From Bradyrhizobium sp. 141 (GTDB lineage Bacteria > Pseudomonadota > Alphaproteobacteria > Rhizobiales > Xanthobacteraceae), in the NCBI RefSeq assembly GCF_023074055.1, contig NZ_JADPKR010000013.1, positions 1 to 64,000 of the forward strand: DNA of 64,000 bases, given 5' to 3'. The position numbers and the translations under genes were made by a program. Below, piece by piece: positions 50,202 to 59,520 of the stretch. The stretch's first letter is position 1; each line of letters starts with the position of its first letter. The notes beneath the pieces are model-generated. The model was not told the origin of the DNA. It did no database searches and saw only the letters and a program-made list of their open reading frames with translations.

Positions 50202-50951
50202 ATGCTCACGCTCTCCCTGATAGGCATCGGCTGCGGCGATCCCGACCAGCTCACGCGCGCCGCGATTCAGGCGATCAACGCGGCCGATCTCGTCCTGATC
50301 CCGCGCAAGGGGACGGCGAAGTCCGATCTTGCCGATCTCAGGCGGACGATCTGCGCGGACGTGCTCACCAGCGACAAGACTGATATCGCCGAGTTCGATC
50401 TTCCTGTGCGCGATGCCGGTGAAGCGGATTACCGCAAGGGCGTGGACGATTGGCACGACGCGGTCGCGGCGACCTGGTCGCAGACGATCGCGAAACATCT
50501 TTCAGGCGAGGGCAAGGTCGCGCTGCTGATCTGGGGCGATCCCTCGCTCTACGATTCCTCGCTGCGCATTGCGCGTCGGCTCAATCCCCTGCCTGACATC
50601 GAGGTCGTGCCCGGCATCACCTCGATCCAGACGCTGTGCGCGGCACATGCACTGCCGCTCAACGACATCGGCGAGCCATTTCTGGTCACGACGGGGCGGC
50701 GCTTGCGCGAAGGCGGCTGGCCGCAAGGTGTCGACACTGTCGTTGTGATGCTCGACGGCGGCACGGCGTTCCAGTCGCTCGATCCGGCCGGGCTACATAT
50801 CTATTGGGGCGCCTATCTCGGCATGCCCGATCAGATCATCATGTCCGGCGCGTTGGCCGAGATCGGCCCGCGCATCGTCGCGGCGCGGCAGGACGCGCGC
50901 GCGCGGCACGGCTGGATCATGGACAGCTACATTCTCAAGCGCACGCGCTAA
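50202..50951 (+). CDS. cobF: Precorrin-6A synthase (deacetylating) CobF
   Basis: 249 residues. Methylates C-1 of precorrin-5 with loss of acetate, a step found only in the aerobic pathway. Methylase motifs: LIGIGCGDPDQLTRAAIQA, LIWGDPSLYDSSLRIA, VVPGITSIQTLCAAHALPLN and VVMLDGGTAF. The ATG at 50202 was chosen over an upstream frame extension because it gives the correct fold start. It follows the riboswitch-controlled permease by 40 bp and precedes cobT by 10 bp, so it is probably co-regulated by riboswitch 2. Confidence 0.94.
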   Translation: MLTLSLIGIGCGDPDQLTRAAIQAINAADLVLIPRKGTAKSDLADLRRTICADVLTSDKTDIAEFDLPVRDAGEADYRKGVDDWHDAVAATWSQTIAKHLSGEGKVALLIWGDPSLYDSSLRIARRLNPLPDIEVVPGITSIQTLCAAHALPLNDIGEPFLVTTGRRLREGGWPQGVDTVVVMLDGGTAFQSLDPAGLHIYWGAYLGMPDQIIMSGALAEIGPRIVAARQDARARHGWIMDSYILKRTR

Positions 50952-50961
50952 GCGAGGCAGC

Positions 50962-52014
50962 ATGCTTCCCGAATGGGTCTATCAACAGTGCCCCGAGATC
51001 TCCGCGATCCATCGCGAGGCGGCAATCGCGCGGCAGGCGCAGCTGACGAAGCCGACCGGTGCGCTCGGCCGGCTCGAGCAGCTTGCGATCGAGCTTGCAG
51101 GTTTGCAGGCGACGGAGCAGCCCCGTGCCGCGCGCGTGCCGATCATCATCTTCGCCGGCGACCACGGCATCGTCGCGCAGGGCGTCTCGGCCTATCCGCA
51201 AGAAGTGACCATCGCGATGATGGCGAATTTCGCCTCCGGCGGCGCCGCGATCTCTGTGCTGGCGCGCGAGCTTGGCTCGAGCTTGGAAGTCGTCGACGCC
51301 GGTACGCTGGCGCAGGAGGAGATGGCCGGCATCCTCACCGACAAGCCGCGCCGCGGCACCCGCGATTTCAGCGTGGAGGCCGCGCTCCAGCCTGCGGAGC
51401 TGGCGTTTGCCTTCGAGGCCGGCCAGCACGCGATTGCGCGTGCGGCGACCAACCAGCCCGATCTGTTGATCTTCGGCGAGATGGGGATCGGCAACACCAC
51501 GACATCGGCGGCGATTGCCGCGAGCTTGCTCGGCGTCAGCGCCGAGGAGATCGCGGGCAACGGCACCGGGGTTGATGCGGCCGGCCGGGCGCACAAGGCG
51601 CGCGTGATCGATGCCGCGATTGCGCGTCATGGCGTTGCGGGTGCGTCGCCTGAAAAAATCCTCTGCGCCGTCGGCGGCCTCGAGATCGCGGCGATCGCAG
51701 GCGCGATCATTGCGGCCGCGCAGCGCCGCATCCCCGTGCTGATCGACGGCTTCATCGTGTCGGTGGCAGCGCTCGCCGCAGCACGGCTGAACCCGTCGTG
51801 CCAGCCGTTCTTGCTAGCCTCGCATCAATCGGCGGAGCAGGGGCATCGTCTGGTGCTGCGCGCATTGAACGTGCAGCCGCTGATCAGCCTCGATCTCAGG
51901 CTCGGCGAGGGATCGGGTGCCGCCATCGCGCTGCCGCTGGTGCGCCTCGCCTGCGCGCTTCACAACGGCATGGCAACATTCGCGCAGGCCAACGTGCCGG
52001 ATCGTCCTAGCTGA
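50962..52014 (+). CDS. cobT: Nicotinate-nucleotide:dimethylbenzimidazole phosphoribosyltransferase
   Basis: 350 residues (CobU in P. denitrificans naming; not the chelatase CobT). Forms alpha-ribazole phosphate from dimethylbenzimidazole. KPTGALGRLEQLA (30-42), IIFAGDHGIVAQGVSAYP and EMGIGNTTTSAAIAA are family motifs; Glu316 in LGEGSGAAIAL matches the catalytic glutamate near residue 317 of the Salmonella enzyme. It continues the permease-cobF unit and meets the alpha-ribazole phosphatase tail to tail with an 8-bp overlap. BluB, 20 kb away, supplies its base. Confidence 0.95.
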   Translation: MLPEWVYQQCPEISAIHREAAIARQAQLTKPTGALGRLEQLAIELAGLQATEQPRAARVPIIIFAGDHGIVAQGVSAYPQEVTIAMMANFASGGAAISVLARELGSSLEVVDAGTLAQEEMAGILTDKPRRGTRDFSVEAALQPAELAFAFEAGQHAIARAATNQPDLLIFGEMGIGNTTTSAAIAASLLGVSAEEIAGNGTGVDAAGRAHKARVIDAAIARHGVAGASPEKILCAVGGLEIAAIAGAIIAAAQRRIPVLIDGFIVSVAALAAARLNPSCQPFLLASHQSAEQGHRLVLRALNVQPLISLDLRLGEGSGAAIALPLVRLACALHNGMATFAQANVPDRPS

Positions 52015-52579
52015 TCCGCTGATTGACCGAAACGACGCGCCAGCCGCTCGCGAGGCGATCGATCCGGGTCAGGGACAGCGGATCGATCACGAAGCGCAAG
52101 GCTGCTTGTGGCGTGAGATCCAGCGCGATGCAGAGCGCGGCGCGGATGGTGCCGGAATGCACGACGAGCGTGGCCGATCCGGCCCCGATCCGCGACAGAC
52201 CCAGCCGGACGCGCGCGACCTGATCCGCAAAGCTCTCGCCGCCCGGCGGCCGTCCGCCAGCCGGATCATTCCAGAACTGCGCATAAACATCGCCGCCCGT
52301 TGCGGCGAGCTCGTCGTGCCGATGGCCGGTCCAGTCGCCGAAATCCTGCTCGCGGAATTCATCGATCAACTCGGGTTCGAGCCCCAGGGCGCGCGCCGTC
52401 TCGACCGTGCGCCGCGACGGGCTGGCATAGCTGGCGGCATTCCCAGGCAGACGCCGCCGCAGCGCCTCCAGTTGCGCGCGATCGCCGAGATCGGCCGGCG
52501 CGTCGGCGGCGTGGATGATCCCTTTGATGCCGTCGACCGGCGCATGCCGGATCAGCCAGAGGAAGGTCTCGCCTTCCAT
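52007..52579 (-). CDS. Histidine phosphatase, probable alpha-ribazole phosphatase
   Basis: 190 residues of the phosphoglycerate-mutase-like histidine phosphatase family. The catalytic motif LIRHAPVDG (RHxP type) is near residue 9; SPSRRTVETARALG supplies the second conserved Arg; EQDFGDWTGH holds the acidic residue; and VVHSGTIRAAL contains the second histidine. It is expected to remove phosphate from alpha-ribazole phosphate (or adenosylcobalamin phosphate). In Salmonella this enzyme is called CobC, but that symbol is used here for the unrelated decarboxylase-like gene. The ATG at 52579 is chosen since GGAG lies 6 bases upstream; ATG 52585 is an alternative. Specificity is inferred from context. 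Confidence 0.85.
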   Translation of the reverse strand: MEGETFLWLIRHAPVDGIKGIIHAADAPADLGDRAQLEALRRRLPGNAASYASPSRRTVETARALGLEPELIDEFREQDFGDWTGHRHDELAATGGDVYAQFWNDPAGGRPPGGESFADQVARVRLGLSRIGAGSATLVVHSGTIRAALCIALDLTPQAALRFVIDPLSLTRIDRLASGWRVVSVNQRIS

Positions 52580-52660
52580 GCTCATCTCCAAGGAAGTTGG
52601 TCGTTGTGGCCATAACGCCGCAACTGGCACATTGACTCTGTCTTGATGGTAATCCTAGAT

Positions 52661-52840
52661 GCTCGCGACGGTTTCCCCGAGAGGGGATGAAAAGGGAATG
52701 CGGTGCGGGGAGGTTGTCCCCAATGCCGTGGCTGCCCCCGCAACTGTAAGCGGCGAATCTTGCGTCATGAGCCACTGGGTATCTCGGTCCCGGGAAGGCG
52801 ATGCAGGGTACTGACCCGCGAGCCAGGAGACCTGCCGTCA
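52661..52840 (+). promoter_or_regulatory. Cobalamin riboswitch 3 (upstream of the TonB receptor)
   Basis: The non-coding stretch 52580-52970 contains a full B12 aptamer: AAAAGGGAATGCGGTGC at the 5' side, the core TGGCTGCCCCCGCAACTGTA, GAGCCACTGGG, TCCCGGGAAGGCG, and the 3' strand GCGAGCCAGGAGACCTGCC (52818-52836). About 130 nt separate it from the likely start of the receptor, leaving room for an expression platform; no strong terminator was recognised there. Confidence 0.94.
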
Positions 52841-52970
52841 GCCGTGGTCACACGCGAAGATGTCGGTCGGGGAGTACAGACATTCGGCTTCATCGGACGG
52901 CTGCAAGGCCAAAAGGTGAGACCTCGTTCGCTGTGACGTGCCACTGACGTCATACCGAGGTCCGAAAACC

Positions 52971-55328
52971 GTGTCTTCCATCCGTATTGCACGACCGCGA
53001 AAATTCCTGCTCGCCTCCGCCGCACTCACATCCTTTGCCGCTCTTGATCTGCCCGCGGCCCTTGCGCAGCAGGCCCGCGAACCCCTGCCGCCCGTCGAGG
53101 TGTCGCCCGCCCAATCCCGCAAGCAGGCCAGGCCGGCGGGTCGGGACGCGCAGAATGCACGCCGCGCCGCCGCGCGCAGGCCGGCGACCGCATCCGCAGC
53201 GCCGAAGCCGATCGTGCCGGCTGCGACGGCGCAGACGCCGCTCAACACTAATGTGATCGCCGAAAGCGCCTCGCGCCTCGGGCTGACCGTGCGCGAAATT
53301 CCCGCAACCGTCGAGGTGATCTCGGCCGAAACCATCCGCGAGCAGGGCTATCGAACCGTCTCGGACGTAGCCCAGGGCGCGGTCGGTGTCACCTCCGGCG
53401 ATAATCCGGCCGAGCCCTCGGCCTTCTCGATGCGCGGCTTCACCAACAGCCAGATCAACACGCTCTACAACGGCATCAAGATCGGTCCGCAGAACATGAC
53501 CTCGCGGATCACCGACACGGCCAATCTGGAGGCCGTGGAATTCGTCAAGGGTCCGGCCTCGCTGATGTCAGGCGAGGGTGCCGCCGGTGGCGCGATCAAC
53601 CTCGTCACCAAGCAGCCGCACACCGGACCGATCCGGAACGAGGCGGACTTTTCCTGGGACTCGCTGAACTCGTTCCGCGCCCATTATGGCTCCGGCGGCA
53701 ACACCAACGTCCAGGGGCTCGACTATCGCTTCGACATCAGCCGTTCCTCGCTCAACGGCTTTGCCGACGACACCAACACCAAGACGCTGGACGTCTCCGG
53801 CCAGCTCAACTACCGCATCTCCGACAGCCTCAAGATCTGGGGCGCGATCGAGTATCGCGAGGACCGCTCGAAAGCCTATTGGGGCGCGCCGCTGGTGCCA
53901 ATCGCCTACAGCGGCTCGCACGCGACGACCGGGATTGTCTCCGGCAATTACGTCTCGAACTACAACGGAACCAATCTCGGTGCTGTCACCATTGATGACC
54001 GTACCTTCAACACCAATTACAACGTCCTCGACAATCGCAACGTGGCGCAGGAGGTCTGGCTGCGCGGCGGCTTCGAGCTGAAGCTCGCGCCTGACCTGAC
54101 GCTGAAGAGCCAGGCCTATGGCTACGGTGCAGAACGGACCTGGTTCAACAACGAGATCGAGGCGTTCAATTCCACCACGAACCTGGTCGATCGCGAGCGC
54201 TTCTATGTCGCGCACAGCCAGCGCCTGGTCGGCAACATCACCGACCTGATCTGGGATACTGATATCGCAGGCTTCGACAACCGGCTGGTCACGACTCTGT
54301 CGTCGAGCTATCTCGATTTCGTCAGGCCCGGCGCGGCAAACTTCCCTGGCGATTCCGTTTCGCTCGTCGATCCCAACCGCGGCTTTTACGGCTTGCTCAC
54401 GACGCAGCAGCAGACCGCGCGCATCGACAACGAGGCACTGTCGTTCGAGGACCGGCTGAAGCTGACGCGCAGCTTCGCACTGGTCGGCGGCCTGCGCGTC
54501 GAGCATATCGGGCTCGACCGCAACTCGACCGACAAAAACGGGCTGGAGAAGGCGGGCTTCCCGTTCACAAAGGATTGGGCGCCGGTGACGGGCCGCATCG
54601 GTTACACTTGGGAGGCCGTGCCCGGCCTGACCTTCTTCAGCCAGTACGCCACCGGCGCCGACATCGCCGCCAACAACATCTTCCTGCTGGGCCCGACCCA
54701 GCCGCTCGACTTGACCACCGCGCGCACCTACGAGACCGGCGTCAAGCACCTGTTCTGGGACAACAGGGCGGAGTGGTCGTTCTCGGCCTACGACATCCTG
54801 CGCAAGAACGTCTACGCCGCGGCCGGCGGCATGCAGCTCAACATCGCCGGGCGGCAGGAGTCGAAGGGCGTGGAACTTGCGGCTGCGGTGCGTCCGATCG
54901 ATCCGCTGCGGCTGTGGGGCAACATCGCCTATGTCGATGCGCGCTATGCCGATTACAATTTCGGCGGCGGCTCGTTCTCCGGCAATACGCCGCCGAACGT
55001 GCCGCGCATCGTCGCCAATGCCGGCGCGTCCTGGCGCTTCTTCACGCCGTGGCCGGTCGAGCTCGGCATCACCGGCCGCCATGTCGGCGACCGCTACAAC
55101 ACCGACGCCAACACGGTGACGATGAAGGCCTATACCGTTGCCGACGTCTATGCCTTCGTCGACATCCCCAAGACGGTGTTCGGCGCGGTCGACCAGGCCC
55201 GCCTGACCTTCCGCGTCCGCAACATCACCGACAAGCGCTACGCGATCTGGGGTGATCCGTTCTATCCCGACCAGATCCTCCTGGGCGCGCCGCGCACCTA
55301 TGAGCTCTCGGCTGCGTTCAAATGGTAG
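52971..55328 (+). CDS. TonB-dependent outer-membrane receptor, B12-riboswitch controlled
   Basis: About 785 residues. A signal peptide (MSSIRIARPRKFLLASAALT, cleavage after ALAQQ) is followed by a Pro/Ala/Arg-rich stretch, the plug domain (about 95-205: REIPATVEVISAETI, FSMRGFTNSQINTLYNG, LEAVEFVKGPASLMSGEG, GGAINLVTKQP) and a 22-strand barrel ending in AAFKW, an aromatic C-terminus typical for outer-membrane assembly. By similarity it belongs with siderophore-type receptors (FhuA/FpvA-like) and not with the smaller BtuB. The cobalamin riboswitch points to a corrinoid or cobalt chelate as ligand. The start GTG at 52971 is preferred because it begins the signal peptide; GTG at 52938 is an alternative. 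It is 12 bp from the PepSY gene. Confidence 0.88.
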   Translation: MSSIRIARPRKFLLASAALTSFAALDLPAALAQQAREPLPPVEVSPAQSRKQARPAGRDAQNARRAAARRPATASAAPKPIVPAATAQTPLNTNVIAESASRLGLTVREIPATVEVISAETIREQGYRTVSDVAQGAVGVTSGDNPAEPSAFSMRGFTNSQINTLYNGIKIGPQNMTSRITDTANLEAVEFVKGPASLMSGEGAAGGAINLVTKQPHTGPIRNEADFSWDSLNSFRAHYGSGGNTNVQGLDYRFDISRSSLNGFADDTNTKTLDVSGQLNYRISDSLKIWGAIEYREDRSKAYWGAPLVPIAYSGSHATTGIVSGNYVSNYNGTNLGAVTIDDRTFNTNYNVLDNRNVAQEVWLRGGFELKLAPDLTLKSQAYGYGAERTWFNNEIEAFNSTTNLVDRERFYVAHSQRLVGNITDLIWDTDIAGFDNRLVTTLSSSYLDFVRPGAANFPGDSVSLVDPNRGFYGLLTTQQQTARIDNEALSFEDRLKLTRSFALVGGLRVEHIGLDRNSTDKNGLEKAGFPFTKDWAPVTGRIGYTWEAVPGLTFFSQYATGADIAANNIFLLGPTQPLDLTTARTYETGVKHLFWDNRAEWSFSAYDILRKNVYAAAGGMQLNIAGRQESKGVELAAAVRPIDPLRLWGNIAYVDARYADYNFGGGSFSGNTPPNVPRIVANAGASWRFFTPWPVELGITGRHVGDRYNTDANTVTMKAYTVADVYAFVDIPKTVFGAVDQARLTFRVRNITDKRYAIWGDPFYPDQILLGAPRTYELSAAFKW

Positions 55329-55340
55329 GGTGCTGAACGC

Positions 55341-56774
55341 ATGATGAGCGCGATCATCCTGCTGCACCGCTGGCTCGGGATCGCGTTCTGCCTGCTGTTC
55401 GCGATGTGGTTCGCGACCGGCATCGCGATGCACTTCGTTCCGTTCCCGTCGCTGACGGAAGCGGAGCGTTTTGCCGGCCTTGCGCCGGTGGATCGCCCAG
55501 CGGAGAGGATCACGGTTGCGGACGCGGTCGCTGCCAGTGGGGTCGCGGACGCCACGCGCGTTCGGCTGATCCAGCGGAGTGACGGGCCGGTCTACGTCGT
55601 GTCGGGGCCATCGCGTCTGCGCGCGGTCCGGGCCTCCGACGGACAGGACGCACGAGTAACGTCTTCCGACATCGCGCGCGTCATCGCGCAGGATCACGCC
55701 CGCAGCCGCGGGCTCGACGCGGCGCGCACAACGCTCCTCGCGCAGGCGGATTACGATCAGTGGAGCGTGCCGAACGGCTTTGATCGCCACCGGCCCTTGT
55801 TTCGCGTTGCTCTCGCCGATCCTGCCGGGACGGAGGTCTATGTCTCGTCGCTCACCGGTGAGATCGTGCTGGATACGACGCGAAGCGAGCGGGGCTGGAA
55901 TCTCGTCGGCAGCGTGTTGCACTGGATCTATCCGACGGTCCTGAGAAGCAATTGGGCGCTGTGGGATCGCGTGGTCTGGACACTGTCACTGCTGGCCTTG
56001 ATTGCAGCGATGCTCGGCGCTCTGCTCGGGATCCTGCAGATCAAGGTGCGCGGACGCCGGATGTCCTCACCTTACCGCGGGTGGCACGCATTGCATCACA
56101 TCCTCGGCCTTGCGGCGACAGTGTTCGTGCTGACCTGGATATTCAGCGGCTGGCTCTCCATGGATCACGGCCGCCTGTTCTCGCGCGGGCAACTGACCTC
56201 GGCGGAAGCAGACGCGATGAACGCCGCGCCGGATTGGGCGGCTGCCTCGTCGCTCGACCAGCAGCCGATATCGTCGTCGGCCCGGGAGATTGAATGGTTC
56301 GCCTTCGACGGCAATGTCTATCGACGCGACCGGATCGCGCTGGATTCGCAGGCGCTGGCTAGAACAGAAGAGGCCTCCGATGCGGGACAGGCCGGATTTC
56401 TGAGCGCGCGCGAGGTTCGGGGCTTGACGACCCGTCTTGCCGCAGATTACGTCGGTCCGGCCATTCTGGCCAGCAATGATGACTATCCCGCGCGATCCGC
56501 CATCCAGGGTGCGCCGGTCTACCGCTCGCGCTGCGGCGAGCTCTGGTTCGACATCGACGGCGCCGATGGCAACGTGCTGCAACGGCTGGACCCTTCGCGT
56601 CGTGCCTATCGCTGGGTGTACAGCGCGCTGCACACACTCGATTTCCCGATCCTCATGGCGCGTCCGCGTCTGCGTGATGCCCTGATCGTCGGACTCTGTG
56701 CGCTAGGGTTCGCGTTCTCCATGACCGGTGTCGTCATCGGCTGGCGGCGCTTGCGGCTCTCCCTGACAGCCTGA
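55341..56774 (+). CDS. PepSY-associated transmembrane protein
   Basis: 477 residues, inner membrane. Four transmembrane helices (about 10-31, 211-233, 252-272, 446-467) flank two periplasmic PepSY-type regions (about 55-180 and 310-420). Histidines near membrane edges (His9, His31, His194, His249, His252/253, His431) could ligate heme, as suggested for the PiuB/FsqB-like group that helps release or reduce metal from imported siderophores. It lies 12 bp after the TonB receptor under the same B12 riboswitch, so it may process an imported corrinoid or Co(III) chelate. The domain call is good; the reductive role is inferred. Confidence 0.82.
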   Translation: MMSAIILLHRWLGIAFCLLFAMWFATGIAMHFVPFPSLTEAERFAGLAPVDRPAERITVADAVAASGVADATRVRLIQRSDGPVYVVSGPSRLRAVRASDGQDARVTSSDIARVIAQDHARSRGLDAARTTLLAQADYDQWSVPNGFDRHRPLFRVALADPAGTEVYVSSLTGEIVLDTTRSERGWNLVGSVLHWIYPTVLRSNWALWDRVVWTLSLLALIAAMLGALLGILQIKVRGRRMSSPYRGWHALHHILGLAATVFVLTWIFSGWLSMDHGRLFSRGQLTSAEADAMNAAPDWAAASSLDQQPISSSAREIEWFAFDGNVYRRDRIALDSQALARTEEASDAGQAGFLSAREVRGLTTRLAADYVGPAILASNDDYPARSAIQGAPVYRSRCGELWFDIDGADGNVLQRLDPSRRAYRWVYSALHTLDFPILMARPRLRDALIVGLCALGFAFSMTGVVIGWRRLRLSLTA

Positions 56775-56959
56775 CCCCAGGCGAACCAGCCACGGTCGCA
56801 ACGTGCGGCGGGTCTTTGAGGCTTGGCCGGTCCAAATGGCGGTGAGATCCTGCTAGCGAAGGTCCGGTTAGTGGCATACCATTTGCAGGCCAATGGGCTC
56901 TGGTTTCACCTGCCCTTGGCCAACGATGGCCGGCATCACGGCATTACTGGGAGGACTTC

Positions 56960-58561
56960 ATGGATCGCAGGACCGTATTGAAGGGACTGGCGGGCGCGGG
57001 CGGTCTGGCATTGACCGGCGTCTCGGCCCCGGCCATCGCGCAAGGCGCATCAGCCCGCACCCTGCGCTTCGTGCCGCAGGCCAATCTTGCCAATTTCGAT
57101 CCGATCTGGGGCACGCAATATGTCGTGCGCAATGCCGCCGCGCTGGTCTGGGACACGCTTTACGGCATCGACGCGCAGCTGCAGCCGCAGCGGCAAATGG
57201 TCGAGTCCGAGGAGACCTCCGACGACGGCAAGATCTGGACGTTCAAACTGCGCCCGGGCCTCAAGTTCCATGACGGCGAGCCGGTGCTGGCCAAGGACGT
57301 CGTTGCCAGCCTGTCGCGCTGGGCTGCACGCGATCCGATGGGCCTGATGATCATTGCGATCCAGCAGGAATTGACCGCTGTTGACGACCGCACCTTCAAA
57401 TGGGTCTTGAAGCAGCCCTTCCCGAAAATGCTCTATGCGCTGGCCAAGAACAACGCGCCGTGCTCCTTCATCATGCCCGAGCGTATCGCCAAGACCGATC
57501 CGTTCAAGCAGATCACCGAATATGTCGGCTCGGGTCCGATGAAGTTCGCCAAGAGCGAATGGGTCCCCGGCGCCAAGTCGGTGTTCGAGAAGTTCACCGA
57601 TTACGTGCCGCGGCAGGAGAAGGCGTCGTGGCTGGCGGGCGGCAAGCAGATCATGGTCGATCGTGTCGAATGGATCGTGATGCCGGATCCGGCCACTGCC
57701 GCCGCCGCATTGCAGAACGGCGAGGTCGACTGGTGGGAGAACCCGATCGCCGATCTCGTGCCCGTGCTGAAGAAGAACAAGAACATCAGCGTCGATATCG
57801 GCGATCCCCTCGGCAATATCGGCTCGTTCCGCATGAACCATCTGTTCGCGCCGTTCAACGATGTGCGGGCGCGGCGCGCGGTGCTGATGGCGCTCAGCCA
57901 GGAAGACTATATGCGCGCCATCGTCGGCGACGACGACGCATTGTGGAAGTCGTTGCCCGGCTTCTTCACGCCGGACACACCTGTTTACAACGAGATGGGC
58001 GGCGAGATCCTGAAGGGCAAGCGCGACTTCGACGCGGCCAAGAAGCTGCTGGCCGAGAGCGGCTATTCCGGTCAGCCGGTGACGTGCCTCGTCGCGCAGG
58101 ATCAGCCGATCACGAAGGCGCAAGGCGACGTCACCGCGGACCTCCTGAAGAAGCTCGGCATGAATGTCGACTTCGTCGCCACCGATTGGGGCACGGTCGG
58201 CTCCCGTCGCGCCGCAAAGACACCGCCGGGCCAGGGCGGCTGGAACATGTTCCACAGCTGGCATGCCGGCGCCGATTGCATCACGCCCGCCGCCTACACG
58301 GCCATCCGCGCCAACGGCGACAAGGCCTGGTTCGGCTGGCCCAACAGCCCGAACACCGAGAAGGAAATCACATCCTGGTTCGACGCCAAGAGTGTCGAGG
58401 AAGAGAAGGCAGCGATCGGGCGGGTCAACAAGGCGGCGATCGACGACGTCGTCTACGCGCCGACCGGCTTCTTCCTGACCTACACGGCCTGGCGCAAGAA
58501 CGTTTCGGGCATCACCAAGGGGCCGCTGCCGTTCTTCTGGGGCGTGTCGAAATCTGCATGA
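56960..58561 (+). CDS. Peptide/nickel-type ABC transporter substrate-binding protein
   Basis: 533 residues, SBP_bac_5 family. A twin-arginine-like signal (MDRRTVLKGLAGAGGLALTG) is followed by the cluster C binding domain (RTLRFVPQANLANFDPIWG, GKIWTFKLRPGLKFHDGEP, FRMNHLFAPFNDVRARRAVL). GGGAGG sits before the ATG. It opens a five-gene unit with two permeases and two ATPases. The solute (di- or oligopeptide, or other) cannot be told; the intergenic 56775-56959 must contain its promoter and shows no riboswitch, so it is not an obvious part of the B12 regulon. Confidence 0.92.
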   Translation: MDRRTVLKGLAGAGGLALTGVSAPAIAQGASARTLRFVPQANLANFDPIWGTQYVVRNAAALVWDTLYGIDAQLQPQRQMVESEETSDDGKIWTFKLRPGLKFHDGEPVLAKDVVASLSRWAARDPMGLMIIAIQQELTAVDDRTFKWVLKQPFPKMLYALAKNNAPCSFIMPERIAKTDPFKQITEYVGSGPMKFAKSEWVPGAKSVFEKFTDYVPRQEKASWLAGGKQIMVDRVEWIVMPDPATAAAALQNGEVDWWENPIADLVPVLKKNKNISVDIGDPLGNIGSFRMNHLFAPFNDVRARRAVLMALSQEDYMRAIVGDDDALWKSLPGFFTPDTPVYNEMGGEILKGKRDFDAAKKLLAESGYSGQPVTCLVAQDQPITKAQGDVTADLLKKLGMNVDFVATDWGTVGSRRAAKTPPGQGGWNMFHSWHAGADCITPAAYTAIRANGDKAWFGWPNSPNTEKEITSWFDAKSVEEEKAAIGRVNKAAIDDVVYAPTGFFLTYTAWRKNVSGITKGPLPFFWGVSKSA

Positions 58562-58578
58562 TGCTGCGCTGAGGCCAG

Positions 58579-59520
58579 ATGCTCTCTTACATCCTCCGTC
58601 GCATCGTCGCGACCTTGCCGGTGATGGCGATCGTCGCGCTGTTCGTGTTCAGCCTGCTCTACATCGCGCCGGGTGATCCCGCCGTGGTGATCGCGGGTGA
58701 CCAGGCAAGCCCGGAGGATGTGGAGCGCATCCGCCAGAGCCTCGGCCTTGATCGGCCCTTCCTGATCCAGTTCGGCAGCTGGGTCTGGCGCATCCTGCAC
58801 GGCGATCTCGGCACCTCGATCTTCACCAACCTGCCGGTGTCGGCGATGATCGGACAGCGGCTTGGGCCGACGCTGTCGCTGATGATCGTCACGTTGCTGC
58901 TGACGATCGTGGTCGCGGTGCCGCTCGGCGTGGTGGCGGCGTGGAAAGCCGGCAGCCTGATCGACCGAATCATCATGGGCTTTGCCGTGTTCGGCTTCTC
59001 GCTGCCCGTCTTCGTGGTCGGCTACATGCTCGCCTACATCTTCGCGCTCGAATTGGAATGGCTCCCGGTGCAGGGCTATACGCCGCTCACGCAAGGCTTC
59101 TGGCCGTGGCTGGAGAACCTGATCCTGCCGTCAATCGCGCTAGGTTGCGTCTATATCGCGCTGGTCGCGCGCATCACCCGCGCCGCCATGCTCGAAGTGC
59201 TGCAGCAGGACTATATCCGCACGGCCAAGGCCAAGGGCCTCGGGCAGGGCGGCATCCTGTTCATTCACGCGCTGAAGAACGCGGCGGTTCCGATCGTGAC
59301 CGTGATCGGCATCGGCATCGCGCTCCTGATCGGCGGCGCGGTGGTCACCGAAAGCGTGTTCGCGATCCCCGGCCTCGGCCGGCTCACGATCGATGCGATC
59401 CTGCGCCGCGACTATCCCGTGATCCAGGGCATCGTGCTGCTGTTCAGCTTCGTCTACGTCCTCGTCAATCTGATGATCGACGTCATCTACACGCTCGTTG
59501 ACCCGAGGATCCGCTATTGA
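58579..59520 (+). CDS. ABC transporter permease (DppB/OppB type)
   Basis: 313 residues, six predicted transmembrane helices. The N-terminal [24 protein letters not shown] and the loop [21 protein letters not shown] are standard for this subfamily; the EAA coupling loop reads [20 protein letters not shown] (residues about 205-224), contacting the ATPases. It follows the binding-protein gene by 17 bp and overlaps the next permease by 4 bp (TTGA). Confidence 0.93.
   Translation: MLSYILRRIVATLPVMAIVALFVFSLLYIAPGDPAVVIAGDQASPEDVERIRQSLGLDRPFLIQFGSWVWRILHGDLGTSIFTNLPVSAMIGQRLGPTLSLMIVTLLLTIVVAVPLGVVAAWKAGSLIDRIIMGFAVFGFSLPVFVVGYMLAYIFALELEWLPVQGYTPLTQGFWPWLENLILPSIALGCVYIALVARITRAAMLEVLQQDYIRTAKAKGLGQGGILFIHALKNAAVPIVTVIGIGIALLIGGAVVTESVFAIPGLGRLTIDAILRRDYPVIQGIVLLFSFVYVLVNLMIDVIYTLVDPRIRY

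Noticed and set aside
53568..55922. 784-codon minus-strand frame opposite the TonB receptor
   Set aside because: Arg/Asp/Val-rich translation without recognisable motifs, opposite a receptor with clear plug and barrel features.
56775..56959. Possible fourth cobalamin riboswitch before the peptide-type ABC operon
   Set aside because: No GCCACTG, GGGAAGGC or GAGACC-type core was found in the gap, so the operon is not an evident B12-regulon member.
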